A stretch of DNA of 64,000 bases. It comes from Streptomyces antibioticus (GTDB taxonomy: Bacteria; Actinomycetota; Actinomycetes; Streptomycetales; Streptomycetaceae). The notes under the pieces are model-generated. The model had not been told where the DNA came from. It did no database searches and was given only the letters and a program-made list of their open reading frames with translations. Position 1 is the first letter of the stretch, and each line of letters begins with the position of its first letter. Positions 41,007-49,818 of this stretch are shown here, piece after piece. The position numbers and the translations under genes were made by a program. The DNA lies in NCBI RefSeq assembly GCF_002019855.1, contig NZ_CM007717.1:1492452-1556451 (forward strand), read 5' to 3'.

Positions 41007-42062
41007 GTGAGCGAACACCACCACCACGCCCACGCCCACACCCACGCCCACGAGCACCCGCACCACCCCTCCCCCGCCGGCCCGTGGCACCGCCTGCGGC
41101 ATCTGTTCACCCCGCACTCCCACGAGGCCGCCGACAAGCTCGATCACGCCCTGGAGTCCTCGGCCCGGGGCATGCGGGCGCTGTGGGTCTCGCTGGCGGT
41201 GCTGGGCGTGACGGCCCTCGCGCAGGCGGTCGTCGTGGCGCTGTCCGGGTCCGTCGCGCTGCTCGGCGACACCGTGCACAACACGGCGGACGCGCTGACC
41301 GCCGTACCGCTCGGCATCGCCTTCGTGCTGGGGCGGCGGGCGGCCACCCGGCGGTTCACCTACGGCTACGGGCGGGCGGAGGACCTGGCGGGCATCGTGA
41401 TCGTGCTGACCATCGCGGCGTCGGCCGCGTTCGCGGGGTGGACCGCCGTCGAACGGCTGCTGCATCCGCGTCCGGTCGCCTACGTGCCCGCCGTGGCCGT
41501 CGCCGCGCTGGTCGGTTTCGCGGGCAACGAGTGGGTGGCCCGCTACCGCATCCGGGTCGGCCGGGAGATCGGCTCGGCGGCGCTGGTGGCCGACGGGCTG
41601 CACGCGCGCACCGACGGCTTCACCTCCCTCGCGGTGCTGCTGGGCGCGGGCGGCTCGGCCCTCGGCTGGCAACTCGCCGACCCGGTCGTGGGGTTGGCGA
41701 TCACCGCGGCGATCGTGCTGGTGCTGCGGGACGCGGCGCGCGAGGTGTTCCGGCGGGTGCTGGACGCCGTCGACCCGGCCCTCGTCGACCGGGCCGAACA
41801 GGCGCTGCGAGAGGTGCCGGGGGTGCGCGGGGTGGGTGAGCTGCGGCTGCGCTGGATCGGGCACCGGCTGCGCGCGGAGGTCGCGGTGGTCGTGGACGGG
41901 GAGGCCACCGTCCGCCAGGCCCACGCGATCGCCGTGGACGCCGAACACGCGCTGCTGCACGCCGTACCGCGTCTCACGGCCGCGCTGGTGCACGCCGATC
42001 CGGCGCCGGTGCCGGGCGAGGCGGACCCGCATCTGGGGCTCGCCCATCACACGGCGGCATGA
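41007..42062 (+). CDS. CDF-family cation-efflux transporter with His-rich N-terminus
   Basis: The 351-residue protein has an N-terminal 23 residues with about 12 His in HHxHxHxHxH pattern. Six transmembrane helices follow (about 57-215), then a C-terminal metallochaperone-like domain with LVDRAEQALREVPGVRGVGELRLRWIG. Transport-site motifs are HNTAD in helix 2 and HARTD in helix 5, giving HxxxD/HxxxD as in zinc exporters. The tail ends HLGLAHHTAA. GTG at 41007 with GAAAGGG 6 nt upstream. Regulated by the divergent ArsR protein. Confidence 0.93.
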   Translation: MSEHHHHAHAHTHAHEHPHHPSPAGPWHRLRHLFTPHSHEAADKLDHALESSARGMRALWVSLAVLGVTALAQAVVVALSGSVALLGDTVHNTADALTAVPLGIAFVLGRRAATRRFTYGYGRAEDLAGIVIVLTIAASAAFAGWTAVERLLHPRPVAYVPAVAVAALVGFAGNEWVARYRIRVGREIGSAALVADGLHARTDGFTSLAVLLGAGGSALGWQLADPVVGLAITAAIVLVLRDAAREVFRRVLDAVDPALVDRAEQALREVPGVRGVGELRLRWIGHRLRAEVAVVVDGEATVRQAHAIAVDAEHALLHAVPRLTAALVHADPAPVPGEADPHLGLAHHTAA

Positions 42063-42098
42063 CACCGCGCCCGGGTCGACGGACCCGCGCTCGGCGCG

Positions 42099-42653
42099 TC
42101 AGACGCCCAGCCCCTCCAGCACGACCGCGCCGGGCAGTTCGGCGAACGCCTTGCCCGGCACGAGGAGTTTGCCACGGCGACGGCCGCTGCCCACGAGGAC
42201 GTACGGCAGGTCGACGACGGCGGAGTCCACCAACACCGGCCAGGCGGCGGGCAGTCCGACGGGGGTGATGCCGCCGTACTCCATGCCGGTCTCCCCCACG
42301 GCCGTGTCCATCGCCGCGAACGACGCCTTACGGGCGCCCAGTTGGCGGCGTACGACACCGTTGACGTCGACCCGGGTGGTCGACAGGACGAGACACGCGG
42401 CCAGGGAGGTCTCGCCGCCGCGCTTGCCGGCCACGACGACGCAGTTCGCGGACGTCTCCAGCAGGTCGCGCCCGTAGTGCTCGACGAAGACGGCCGTGTC
42501 GGCCCACTCCGGGTCGGTGTCGACGTACACGATCTGGTCGGCGGGCACGCTGCCGCTCCAGTGGCGTACGGCGTCGGCGACCGGGCGGGTCAGCTCGTCG
42601 AGGCAGTCGGGGGCGGGCCGGGCGTTGTCGAAGTGTCCGATGGGTGCGTCCAT
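42099..42653 (-). CDS. YbaK/EbsC-type aminoacyl-tRNA deacylase-like protein
   Basis: The 184-residue YbaK/ProX editing domain has ETSANCVVVAGKRGGETSLAACLVLSTTRVDVNGVVRRQLGARKASFA, MEYGGITPVGLP and a Gly-rich end (RRGKLLVPGKAFAELPGAVV). The family hydrolyses mischarged tRNAs such as Cys-tRNA(Pro). This is the Streptomyces YbaK_like type and its activity is untested. Same strand as and 43 bp downstream of the XRE-cupin regulator gene, possibly cotranscribed. Confidence 0.9.
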   Translation of the reverse strand: MDAPIGHFDNARPAPDCLDELTRPVADAVRHWSGSVPADQIVYVDTDPEWADTAVFVEHYGRDLLETSANCVVVAGKRGGETSLAACLVLSTTRVDVNGVVRRQLGARKASFAAMDTAVGETGMEYGGITPVGLPAAWPVLVDSAVVDLPYVLVGSGRRRGKLLVPGKAFAELPGAVVLEGLGV

Positions 42654-42696
42654 GACCGCACGCTAACAAGGCCCGCCGGGCCGACGACGCACCGTC

Positions 42697-43302
42697 TCAC
42701 TGCACGGGCGGCGGCGTCGGGGCGGGCTGCGCGGACACGGGCGGGACCGAGACGGCCATCACCATCTCCATCGGCACGTCGCCGCGATTGCCGTACACAT
42801 GCGGGGCGTTGGCCTCGAAGGAGGCGCTGGCGCCCGCCGGGATCCGGTGGTCCTCGCCGTCCACGGTGAGGGTCAGCTCGCCCGCGCTCACATGGAGCAG
42901 CTCGACGGTGCCGCGCGGGTGCGGTTCGGAGGGGCTGCTCTCGCCGGGCATCAGCCGCCAGTCCCACATCTCCAGCGGTCCGGGCGCCTCGGTGCCCGCG
43001 AGGAGCCGGTTGTAGCTGCCGGCCTCGGTGTGCCACAGCCGCACGGCCCGGTCGGCGGGCACGATACGGACCTTCGGGCCCTGCTCGTAGTCGAGCAGGG
43101 TGGTGATGGCGACGCCGAGGGCGTCACCGATCTTGACGACGGTGCCGATGCTCGGGTTCGTGCGGGCCTGCTCGATCTGGATGAGCATGCCCCGGCTGAC
43201 CCCGGCCCGGGCGGCGAGCACGTCCAGGGTGAAGCCCCGCACCGCACGCCAGTGCTTGACGTTGCGCGCGAGGGACTGGGTCAGCAGGTCGAGGTCCGAC
43301 AC
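42697..43302 (-). CDS. XRE-family regulator with C-terminal cupin domain
   Basis: The 201-residue protein has an HTH_3 domain (about 8-65, LARNVKHWRAVRGFTLDVLAARAGVSRGMLIQIEQARTNPSIGTVVKIGDALGV) and a cupin_2 sensor domain (about 105-185, GTVELLHVSAGELTLTVDGEDHRIPAGASASF). It ends in a Pro-rich tail. Such proteins repress small-molecule metabolism genes. GTG start at 43302. The flanking 43303-43502 stretch carries no gene and only weak dyads. Confidence 0.88.
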   Translation of the reverse strand: MSDLDLLTQSLARNVKHWRAVRGFTLDVLAARAGVSRGMLIQIEQARTNPSIGTVVKIGDALGVAITTLLDYEQGPKVRIVPADRAVRLWHTEAGSYNRLLAGTEAPGPLEMWDWRLMPGESSPSEPHPRGTVELLHVSAGELTLTVDGEDHRIPAGASASFEANAPHVYGNRGDVPMEMVMAVSVPPVSAQPAPTPPPVQ

Positions 43303-43502
43303 GTTCCGTTCCGTTCAGAGGTGAATGCGTTGGACGACAGGGTCCAGTCGCCTGAACTACGGTGAAGTGCACCTGATCGTCCACCGCACTGTACTGCGAC
43401 GACACCGACCGTGCGGGTCCCGGGCGGCCTCCTGCCCGGTGAGCGTCGGATGGAGGCTTCGGGCATGGAGTGTCCGACGAGTGGGCGATGCCCGTACGGC
43501 CC

Positions 43503-44300
43503 TCAGCCCTCGCGTTCCATCCGCGCCAGCTCCCCCGCGCCCTCGTCGTCGAGCTGCGCCAGCCGCGCCGCCGTCTCCTCGTCCAGTCCGGACAGCGCGA
43601 CCAACTGGTCCGAGGTGACCCCGTCCGGGATCGGTACCGGCGGCGGGGTGCGCAGCGGCGGCTGCCAGCCCTCGGCCTGCGTCCAGCGCCGTACGACGCG
43701 GGCCGGCGCGCCCGCCACCACGGCGTGGTCGGGGACCGTGCCGCGCACCACGGCGCCGGCCGCAACGACCACGTTCCGTCCGATCCGCGCACCCGGCAGG
43801 ATCACCGCCCCGGTGCCGATCCAGCAGCCCGGGCCGATCTCCACGGGCTCCATGCGCGGCCACTGCCGGCCGATGGGCTCGTGCGGGTCGTCGTAGGAGT
43901 GGTTGGTGGACGTCACGTAGACGTACGGGCCGAAGTAGCAGTCGCTGCCGATGGTGACGGTGGTGTCGGCGATGACATGGCTGCCGCGGCCGAGCACGAC
44001 CCCGTCGCCGATCCGCAGGATGGGGTCCGGGCCGAGGTCGAGGTCGGGCATCAGTCCGGCCGTGAGGGTGACCTGCTCGGCGACGATGCAGTGGGAGCCG
44101 AGGTGGATCCAGGGCTCGCCGAAGACCGTGCCGAGCGGGAACGCGAGCCGGGTCGCCGGGCCGATCGCGCCGAAACGCAGCCGCCCGGGGTGCTCCGCCG
44201 TGACGGAGCCCGCGCGCTGCGCCCAGGCCCAGCCCGCATGGACCGCGCGCTGTACGAGGCGGCGGCGCCATGATGAGAACGTGTTCTTGTCCGTCGGCAC
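43503..44300 (-). CDS. Left-handed beta-helix (hexapeptide) acyltransferase
   Basis: The 265-residue protein has two blocks of hexapeptide repeats (about 65-115 and 145-195, e.g. IADTTVTIGSDCYFGPYVYVTSTNHSYDDPHEPIG and VEIGPGCWIGTGAVILPGARIGRNVVVAAGAVV). The conserved His of xenobiotic or maltose acetyltransferases is in NHSYDD. A helical acidic tail follows. GTG at 44300 with TACGGT 6 nt upstream (leaderless) is preferred over the ATG at 44333. It is divergent from another beta-helix gene. Substrate unknown. Confidence 0.85.
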   Translation of the reverse strand: MPTDKNTFSSWRRRLVQRAVHAGWAWAQRAGSVTAEHPGRLRFGAIGPATRLAFPLGTVFGEPWIHLGSHCIVAEQVTLTAGLMPDLDLGPDPILRIGDGVVLGRGSHVIADTTVTIGSDCYFGPYVYVTSTNHSYDDPHEPIGRQWPRMEPVEIGPGCWIGTGAVILPGARIGRNVVVAAGAVVRGTVPDHAVVAGAPARVVRRWTQAEGWQPPLRTPPPVPIPDGVTSDQLVALSGLDEETAARLAQLDDEGAGELARMEREG

Positions 44301-44306
44301 CCGCTC

Positions 44307-44312
44307 ACCGTA
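44307..44312 (-). promoter_or_regulatory. TACGGT -10 box of acyltransferase gene (leaderless)
   Basis: TACGGT on the minus strand, 6 nt before the GTG at 44300. Confidence 0.45.
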
Positions 44313-44413
44313 CTCAGCGCGCGGTGACCGCACCGGCCCGGAGCCCTGTGATCTTCACCCCACCGGGTGGCGTACGGTGCGGGGACACGGATCGACGAGG
44401 AGGCGGTGGCACG

Positions 44414-44947
44414 GTGACGACGACGCACAAGGCGCTGATCGTGGGCATCGGCGGCAGGGAACCGAAGGTCGACGCGGAGGCGTTCGTGGCGCCGACGGCG
44501 TCGGTGATCGGGGACGTGACGCTGGAGGCGGGCGCGAGCGTCTGGTACGGCGCTGTCGTGCGCGGTGACGTCGAGCGGATCTCCGTCGGCGCGCGGAGCA
44601 ACATCCAGGACAACTGCACCCTGCACGCCGACCCCGGGTTCCCGGTGACCATCGGCGAGCGGGTCTCCGTCGGCCACAACGCCGTCGTGCACGGGGCGAC
44701 CGTCGGGGACGACTGTCTGATCGGGATGGGCGCGACCGTCCTCAACGGCGCGGTGATCGGCGCGGGCTCCCTGGTGGCGGCGCAGGCGCTGGTGCCGCAG
44801 GGGATGCGGGTACCGCCGGGCTCACTGGTGGCCGGCGTACCGGCCAAGGTGCGGCGCGAACTGAGCGAGGAGGAACGCCAGGGCGTGACGCTGAACGGGA
44901 CGCTGTACGCGGACCTGGCGAAGGCGCACGACGAGATCCACGAGTAG
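44414..44947 (+). CDS. Gamma-class carbonic anhydrase-like protein
   Basis: The 177-residue left-handed beta-helix has the gamma-CA signature AVVRGDVERISVGARSNIQDNCTLHADPG and SVGHNAVVHGATVGDDCLIGMG. This supplies three His ligands (in TLHAD and GHNAVVHG) plus the Arg/Asp and Gln residues. Family members bind Zn or Fe; many have no proven carbonic anhydrase activity. GTG at 44414 preceded by GAGGAGG (44397-44403) at long spacing. Confidence 0.9.
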   Translation: MTTTHKALIVGIGGREPKVDAEAFVAPTASVIGDVTLEAGASVWYGAVVRGDVERISVGARSNIQDNCTLHADPGFPVTIGERVSVGHNAVVHGATVGDDCLIGMGATVLNGAVIGAGSLVAAQALVPQGMRVPPGSLVAGVPAKVRRELSEEERQGVTLNGTLYADLAKAHDEIHE

Positions 44948-44970
44948 GACGACGTCGTCGGTACGCGCCG

Positions 44971-45630
44971 TCAGTCCGTGACGCCGACCGGCTCCGCCTC
45001 CGCCGGGGTCTCCTCCGCGGAGGCGGCGCTCTGCTTGGCAGCCTTCCGCTTGATGACCAGCATCGACGTGACGCCGATCAGCACCGCGAGCACCAGGCCC
45101 AGCCAGGAGAACCGCTTCAGCCAGGACTCGGCGACGACACCGACGTAGTAGATGACCGCGGTCGTGCCGCCCGCCCAGAGGATCCCGCCGAAGACGTTGG
45201 CGATCAGGAACTTCCAGTACGGCATCCGCAGCACGCCCGCGAGGGGACCGGCGAAGATCCGCAGCAGGGCGACGAAACGGCCGAAGAAGACCGCCCACAT
45301 GCCCCACTTCTCGAAGGACCGCTCGGCCGTCGCGATGTGCCCCTCGCTGAAGTGCTTGGGGAACTTCTTGCCGAGCCAGGCCAGCAGCGGCCGTCCGCCC
45401 TTGCGGCCGATGGCGTAGCCGATGGAGTCGCCGATCACCGCGCCCGTCGAGGCGACGGCGCCGAGGATGAAGGGGTCGATGCCCGCGTGCTGGGAGGACA
45501 GCAGCGCGGCCGAGACGAGGATGATCTCGCCCGGCAGCGGGATCCCGAGGCTCTCCAGTCCGATGACCAGACCGACCACGGCGTACACGGCGGCCGCGGG
45601 TACCGTGTCGAGCCACTCCTGCACGTGCAC
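44971..45630 (-). CDS. DedA-family membrane protein
   Basis: The 219-residue protein has the DedA core LESLGIPLPGEIILVSAALLS, GDSIGYAIGRKGG, and FFGRFVALLRIFAGPLAGVLRM. About five membrane segments and a charged Ala/Glu tail follow. DedA proteins are thought to scramble or flip lipids such as undecaprenyl phosphate and support envelope homeostasis. A later gene, uppP, acts on the same carrier. GTG with GAGGAAG upstream. Confidence 0.93.
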   Translation of the reverse strand: MHVQEWLDTVPAAAVYAVVGLVIGLESLGIPLPGEIILVSAALLSSQHAGIDPFILGAVASTGAVIGDSIGYAIGRKGGRPLLAWLGKKFPKHFSEGHIATAERSFEKWGMWAVFFGRFVALLRIFAGPLAGVLRMPYWKFLIANVFGGILWAGGTTAVIYYVGVVAESWLKRFSWLGLVLAVLIGVTSMLVIKRKAAKQSAASAEETPAEAEPVGVTD

Positions 45631-45740
45631 CGGCGCTTCCTCCCCTTCGGCGTTCCTGGATTCCCGGGAAGCCTACCGTGGCGCTCTCCACAGGATCCTC
45701 CGAGCCGTCTGACCGGGAACTCCTATCCGGCTCGGCCAGC

Positions 45741-46697
45741 ATGACCGCCATGAGCACCCCCCACACCACCGCCCGCGTCCGCAAGGCCGTCGTCCCGGCC
45801 GCCGGGCTCGGCACCCGCTTCCTGCCCGCGACCAAGGCCACCCCGAAGGAGATGCTCCCGGTCGTCGACAAGCCGGCCATCCAGTACGTCGTCGAGGAGG
45901 CCGCGGCGGCCGGTCTGGACGACGTGCTGATGGTCACCGGCCGGCACAAGCGGGCCATCGAGGACCACTTCGACCACGCCTTCGAACTGGAGCAGGCCCT
46001 CGCGGCCAAGGGCGACACGGTACGGCTGGACGCGGTGCGCGATCCGGCGCGTCTCGCCGACATCCATCACATCCGCCAGGGCGACCCGCTCGGCCTCGGT
46101 CACGCGGTGCTCTGCGCCCGGCAGCACGTGGGCGACCAGCCGTTCGCGGTGCTGCTCGGCGACGACCTCATCGACCCCCGGGAGACCCTGCTCAGCCGGA
46201 TGCTGGACGTCCGCGACCGGTACGCGGGCAGTGTCGTCGCGCTGATGGAGGTCCCGCCGGAGCAGGTCCACCTGTACGGCTGCGCGGCCGTCGCGCCCTG
46301 CGGCGGGGACGAGGGCGATGTCGTGCGGGTCACGGGCCTGGTGGAGAAGCCGGACCGCGCGAACGCGCCGAGCCGGTACGCGGTGATCGGCCGCTACGTC
46401 CTCGACCCGGCCGTCTTCGACGTGCTCGACCGCACCGCCCCCGGACGCGGCGGCGAGATCCAGCTCACCGACGCCCTGGCCCACCTCGCCGCCACCGGCA
46501 CGGTCCACGGCGTGATCTTCTCCGGCCGCCGCTACGACACCGGCGACAAGGCCGACTATCTCCGCACGGTCGTCCGGCTGGCCTGCGAACGCCCCGATCT
46601 GGGGCCGGAGTTCATCGGCTGGCTGAAGACGTTCGTGGCGGGCCTGGAGCAGGGGGAGCCGTGGCGGGAGGGGCGGGAGGGGCGGGCGGCGGCGTGA
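45741..46697 (+). CDS. galU: UTP-glucose-1-phosphate uridylyltransferase
   Basis: Makes UDP-glucose. The 318-residue product has VRKAVVPAAGLGTRFLPATKATPKEMLPVVDKPAIQYVVEEA, LGDDLID, VEKP, and the catalytic-end GGEIQLTDAL. A C-terminal Gly/Arg-rich tail (REGREGRAAA) is not typical. ATG at 45741 or 45750 are both possible; no clear Shine-Dalgarno is seen. Its promoter faces the DedA gene. Confidence 0.94.
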   Translation: MTAMSTPHTTARVRKAVVPAAGLGTRFLPATKATPKEMLPVVDKPAIQYVVEEAAAAGLDDVLMVTGRHKRAIEDHFDHAFELEQALAAKGDTVRLDAVRDPARLADIHHIRQGDPLGLGHAVLCARQHVGDQPFAVLLGDDLIDPRETLLSRMLDVRDRYAGSVVALMEVPPEQVHLYGCAAVAPCGGDEGDVVRVTGLVEKPDRANAPSRYAVIGRYVLDPAVFDVLDRTAPGRGGEIQLTDALAHLAATGTVHGVIFSGRRYDTGDKADYLRTVVRLACERPDLGPEFIGWLKTFVAGLEQGEPWREGREGRAAA

Positions 46698-46767
46698 GCA
46701 CGGGACGCGGCGTTCGCAGCCGGTGGGCCGAGGCGCTCAGACGACCGCCGCGCCCGGACCGCCCTCC

Positions 46768-47220
46768 TCAGCCGTTGGGCCGCAGGGTCCACACCACGGT
46801 CATCTCCCCGGTGACCGCCCCGTCCGCGCGGCGGATCTCGATGGCGACCGGGAACTCGGGGCGCTCGCCCGCGTCGAGCTGGGCGACGACCTCGGCGGCC
46901 GGGCGGCCCAGCGTCGCGGTGGCGGTGACGGCGCCCATCGCGAGCTTGCGGTAGGCGATCTCCGCGCGCACGGCGAGCGGCACGGCACGCGCGAGCTGGT
47001 CCCCGAACGCGGCGAGGACGATCGCGCCGCTGGCGGACTCGCCCAGCGTGAACATCGCGCCGGCGTGCGGTCCGCCCACGTGGTTGTGGTAGTCGCTCTG
47101 GTCGGGCAGGGCGACGACGGCCTTCTCCGGAGTGGTCTCCAGGAAGTCGAGGTTCAGGGTCCGGGCCATGGGCACCGTGGCGGCGAGCATCTCGCCGATG
47201 GACATCTGGTCTGCGCTCAT
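46768..47220 (-). CDS. PaaI-like hotdog-fold thioesterase (DUF4442)
   Basis: The 150-residue hotdog domain has DFLETTPEKAVVALPDQSDYHNHVGGPHAGAMFTLGESASGAIVLAAFG, with HNHVGG and the HAGAMF helix as in DUF4442/PaaI thioesterases. It ends EMTVVWTLRPNG. Substrate unknown. ATG at 47220 with TAACAT 7 nt upstream, and the dyad TACCCATGGGTA (47232-47243) overlapping the promoter. Confidence 0.88.
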   Translation of the reverse strand: MSADQMSIGEMLAATVPMARTLNLDFLETTPEKAVVALPDQSDYHNHVGGPHAGAMFTLGESASGAIVLAAFGDQLARAVPLAVRAEIAYRKLAMGAVTATATLGRPAAEVVAQLDAGERPEFPVAIEIRRADGAVTGEMTVVWTLRPNG

Positions 47221-47227
47221 GGCCGCG

Positions 47228-47243
47228 ATGTTACCCATGGGTA
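47228..47243 (-). promoter_or_regulatory. TAACAT -10 box and TACCCATGGGTA palindrome
   Basis: The -10 (minus strand, 47233-47228) is 7 nt from the ATG at 47220. A perfect 12-bp dyad (47232-47243) shares two bases with it. Confidence 0.5.
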
Positions 47244-47368
47244 GGGCGGCTGACCAGACGCGCGGGAGGGGGACCGCGTACCCGACGGCGGCGGGCCGGG
47301 GCGGCCGGGCCACGATTTCGGTACGTCCCTGACAAGGGGCGGTGACCGAACCGTGTCCATGGGGGAAC

Positions 47369-47374
47369 TAGGGT
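47369..47374 (+). promoter_or_regulatory. TAGGGT -10 box (leaderless)
   Basis: TAGGGT is 8 nt before the ATG at 47383. Confidence 0.45.
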
Positions 47375-47382
47375 TTCTGGCC

Positions 47383-48417
47383 ATGTGGCCAGGACAGCAG
47401 CCGCCCGGGGGAGAGCAGAACCCGCAGGCGCAGAACAACCCGTACCAGCAGCCGGGATACCAGCAGCCGAATCCCTATCAGCAACCCGGCTATCAGCAGC
47501 AGCCCAACCCGTATGGGCAACAGCAACCGCAGTGGGGCGCCCCGACGGTGCCCGTCGGGCTCCAGCAGACCGGCGGGGACGGAAGCGGCGGGGGCGGCGG
47601 CAACCGGACGAAGCTGGTGGCGATCGTGGCGGCCACGGCCGTCGTCGTGACCGCCGGTGTCACCGGTTTCCTCGTCCTGGGCGGCAAGGACGACGATCCG
47701 GCGAAGGCGTCGGAGAAGACCAGCCCCAGCCCGACGGCCTCCGCGTCCGCCTCGGCCTCCGCGTCGGCCGGCTCCGACGACAACCCCCGCAACGGCGAGG
47801 AGGAGAAGGCGACGATCGCCGGCTGGAAGGTCGTCGTGAACCCCAAGTGGGGCATCGCCTTCGACGTGCCGGCGGACTGGGAGGTGCAGTCGCCGGGGCT
47901 GAGCCAGGGCTTCGAGTGGGAGGACAAGAAGCAGTCCAGCGGCTACGACTCGATCATCATGGGCGGTACCGTCGAGTACAAGTCCAAATGGTGCGGCGTG
48001 GACGACGACAAGGACGGCAAGATCGACTACACCCCGCTCGCGATGGCCGGCTCCAAGGGCGCCTCGGGCGCCAAGAGCACCGACGAGATCGCGATCAACA
48101 CGCCTGCCTGGTGGGTGTTCGGCGGGTACACCGAGCCGGACAAGAAGAGCATCACCTTCGAGAAGAAGGCGACCGCCTACACGACGACGTCCGGTGTCGT
48201 GGGCAGCTACGCCTGGGCGCAGTCGACGAACACGCCCCAGAAGGGCAAGTGCGACAGCGACGGCAAGGCGATCACCTTCGGCTTCAAGAACTCCAAGGGC
48301 GACTACGTGTCCTGGAACTGGTACGGGGCCAAGGGCGTGAAGGAAGAGGTCCCGAAGGAGACGGTCCTGAAGATCCTGAGCACCGTGCGGCTGCACGGCG
48401 AGCCCACGGCGAACTGA
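47383..48417 (+). CDS. Membrane-anchored protein with Gln/Pro/Tyr repeat N-terminus
   Basis: The 344-residue protein's N-terminal 60 residues repeat NPYQQPGYQQ-type units (QPQWGAP at the end). A single transmembrane helix follows (about 77-97, LVAIVAATAVVVTAGVTGFLVLGG), then a Ser/Ala/Pro-rich spacer and an extracytoplasmic domain (from about 145) with two Cys. The domain has WGIAFDVPADWEVQSPG and WWVFGGYTEPD and is conserved only as hypothetical. The Gln/Pro repeats resemble cytoplasmic tails of actinobacterial envelope proteins. Function unknown. Confidence 0.85.
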   Translation: MWPGQQPPGGEQNPQAQNNPYQQPGYQQPNPYQQPGYQQQPNPYGQQQPQWGAPTVPVGLQQTGGDGSGGGGGNRTKLVAIVAATAVVVTAGVTGFLVLGGKDDDPAKASEKTSPSPTASASASASASAGSDDNPRNGEEEKATIAGWKVVVNPKWGIAFDVPADWEVQSPGLSQGFEWEDKKQSSGYDSIIMGGTVEYKSKWCGVDDDKDGKIDYTPLAMAGSKGASGAKSTDEIAINTPAWWVFGGYTEPDKKSITFEKKATAYTTTSGVVGSYAWAQSTNTPQKGKCDSDGKAITFGFKNSKGDYVSWNWYGAKGVKEEVPKETVLKILSTVRLHGEPTAN

Positions 48418-48423
48418 TCGTCA

Positions 48424-48445
48424 CCCCGCCGTACCGGCGGCGGGG
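48424..48445 (+). terminator. 8-bp stem-loop terminator
   Basis: CCCCGCCG (48424-48431), loop TACCGG, CGGCGGGG (48438-48445), 6 bp after the stop of the anchored protein gene. Confidence 0.6.
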
Positions 48446-48513
48446 CGCGCTCGGCACGCATGTGGCGGGGAACCGGATTGGCACATCCGTGCTTCTCCGG
48501 GGATAGTCGGCCG

Positions 48514-49812
48514 GTGACCAGAGCCGCCGACACCTCCCGCCGCCTGCGCGCGCCCGCCTGGGCGGGCCGCAACTACACCCTGCTGACCGCCTCCGCCTTC
48601 GTGACGAGCCTGGGCAGCAACGGCGCGCTGATCGCCGCCGCGTTCGCCGTCCTGGAGGCGGGCGGCGACGGCGGCGACGTGGGTCTGGTGGCGGCGGCCC
48701 GCACGCTGCCGCTGGTGCTGTTCCTGCTGATCGGCGGGGCGGTCGCCGACCGCTTCCCCCGGCATCGGGTCATGGTCGCGGCGAACGCCCTGAACTTCCT
48801 GTCGCAGGGCGCCTTCGCGGCGCTCGTGCTGCTCGGGGAGCCGCGGCTGTGGCAGATGATGCTGCTGACCGCGCTCGGCGGCACCGGCCAGGCGTTCTTC
48901 TCCCCGGCGGCCGAGGGCATGCTGCTGTCCACGGTCCGGGGCGAGCAGGCCGGGCGCGCGTTCGCGGTGTTCCGGATGGCGATGCAGGGCGCGGGCCTGG
49001 GCGGCGCGGCGCTCGGCGGGGCGATGGTCGCGGTGGTCGGCCCCGGCTGGGTGCTGGCCGCGGACGCCGTCGCCTTCGCCGTCGCGGGGTCGCTGCGCGC
49101 GTTCCTCCGCGTCGAGGACATCCTCCGCCCGCACCGCAACGGCGGTCTCCTGACCGATCTCCGGGAGGGCTGGCAGGAGTTCATCGGCCGCCCCTGGCTG
49201 TGGACGATCGTCCTCCAGTTCTCCGTGGTCAACGCCATGGTGGCCGCCGCCGACGCGGTCTACGGCCCACTGGTCGCCCGGGACCATCTGGGCGGCGCGG
49301 GCCCCTGGGGCCTGGCCCTCGGCTTCTTCGGCGCGGGCACGGTCGTCGGGGCGCTCCTGATGACCCGCTGGAAGCCCCGCCGCCTGCTTCTCGCCGGCAC
49401 GCTCTGCCTGTTCCCCCTCGCCCTCCCGTCCGCCGCGCTCGCCGTCCCGGTCCCGATCGCCTTCCTCTGCGCCACGATGTTCCTGACCGGCGTCACCCTG
49501 GAGGTCTTCGGCGTCTCCTGGATGACCGCCCTTCACCAGGAGATCCCGGAGGACAAGCTCTCCCGCGTCTCCGCCTACGACTGGTTCGGCTCGGTCGCCA
49601 TGGTCCCCGTCGGCACGGCCCTGGCCGGCCCGGCGGAATCGGCCTTCGGCCGCACGAACGCCCTCTGGGGCTGCGCCGCCCTGGTCGTCATCGTCACGGC
49701 AGCGGTCCTGTGCGTCCCGGACGTACGCAACCTGACCCGCCGCACAAAGCCGATCACCCGCCACACCCCGACGCCGTCCCACCCCGAAAACGCCCTGGAG
49801 GGCCTCGGCTGA
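48514..49812 (+). CDS. MFS transporter (enterobactin-exporter-like)
   Basis: The 432-residue product has about 12 transmembrane helices. It starts NYTLLTASAFVTSLGSNGALIAAAFAVLE and has the GGAVADRFPRHRVM loop between helices 2 and 3, a hallmark of MFS. The family includes EntS-like exporters and antibiotic resistance pumps; substrate unknown. GTG at 48514 with TAGTCG-like sequence upstream. It is convergent with the P-loop protein gene. Confidence 0.88.
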   Translation: MTRAADTSRRLRAPAWAGRNYTLLTASAFVTSLGSNGALIAAAFAVLEAGGDGGDVGLVAAARTLPLVLFLLIGGAVADRFPRHRVMVAANALNFLSQGAFAALVLLGEPRLWQMMLLTALGGTGQAFFSPAAEGMLLSTVRGEQAGRAFAVFRMAMQGAGLGGAALGGAMVAVVGPGWVLAADAVAFAVAGSLRAFLRVEDILRPHRNGGLLTDLREGWQEFIGRPWLWTIVLQFSVVNAMVAAADAVYGPLVARDHLGGAGPWGLALGFFGAGTVVGALLMTRWKPRRLLLAGTLCLFPLALPSAALAVPVPIAFLCATMFLTGVTLEVFGVSWMTALHQEIPEDKLSRVSAYDWFGSVAMVPVGTALAGPAESAFGRTNALWGCAALVVIVTAAVLCVPDVRNLTRRTKPITRHTPTPSHPENALEGLG

Positions 49813-49818
49813 CACCGC

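Noticed and set aside
38141..41137. A 998-codon minus-strand ORF across five genes
   Set aside because: Crosses opposite-strand genes pobA and CDF and reads the CysRS-like gene out of frame; a stop-poor GC artefact.
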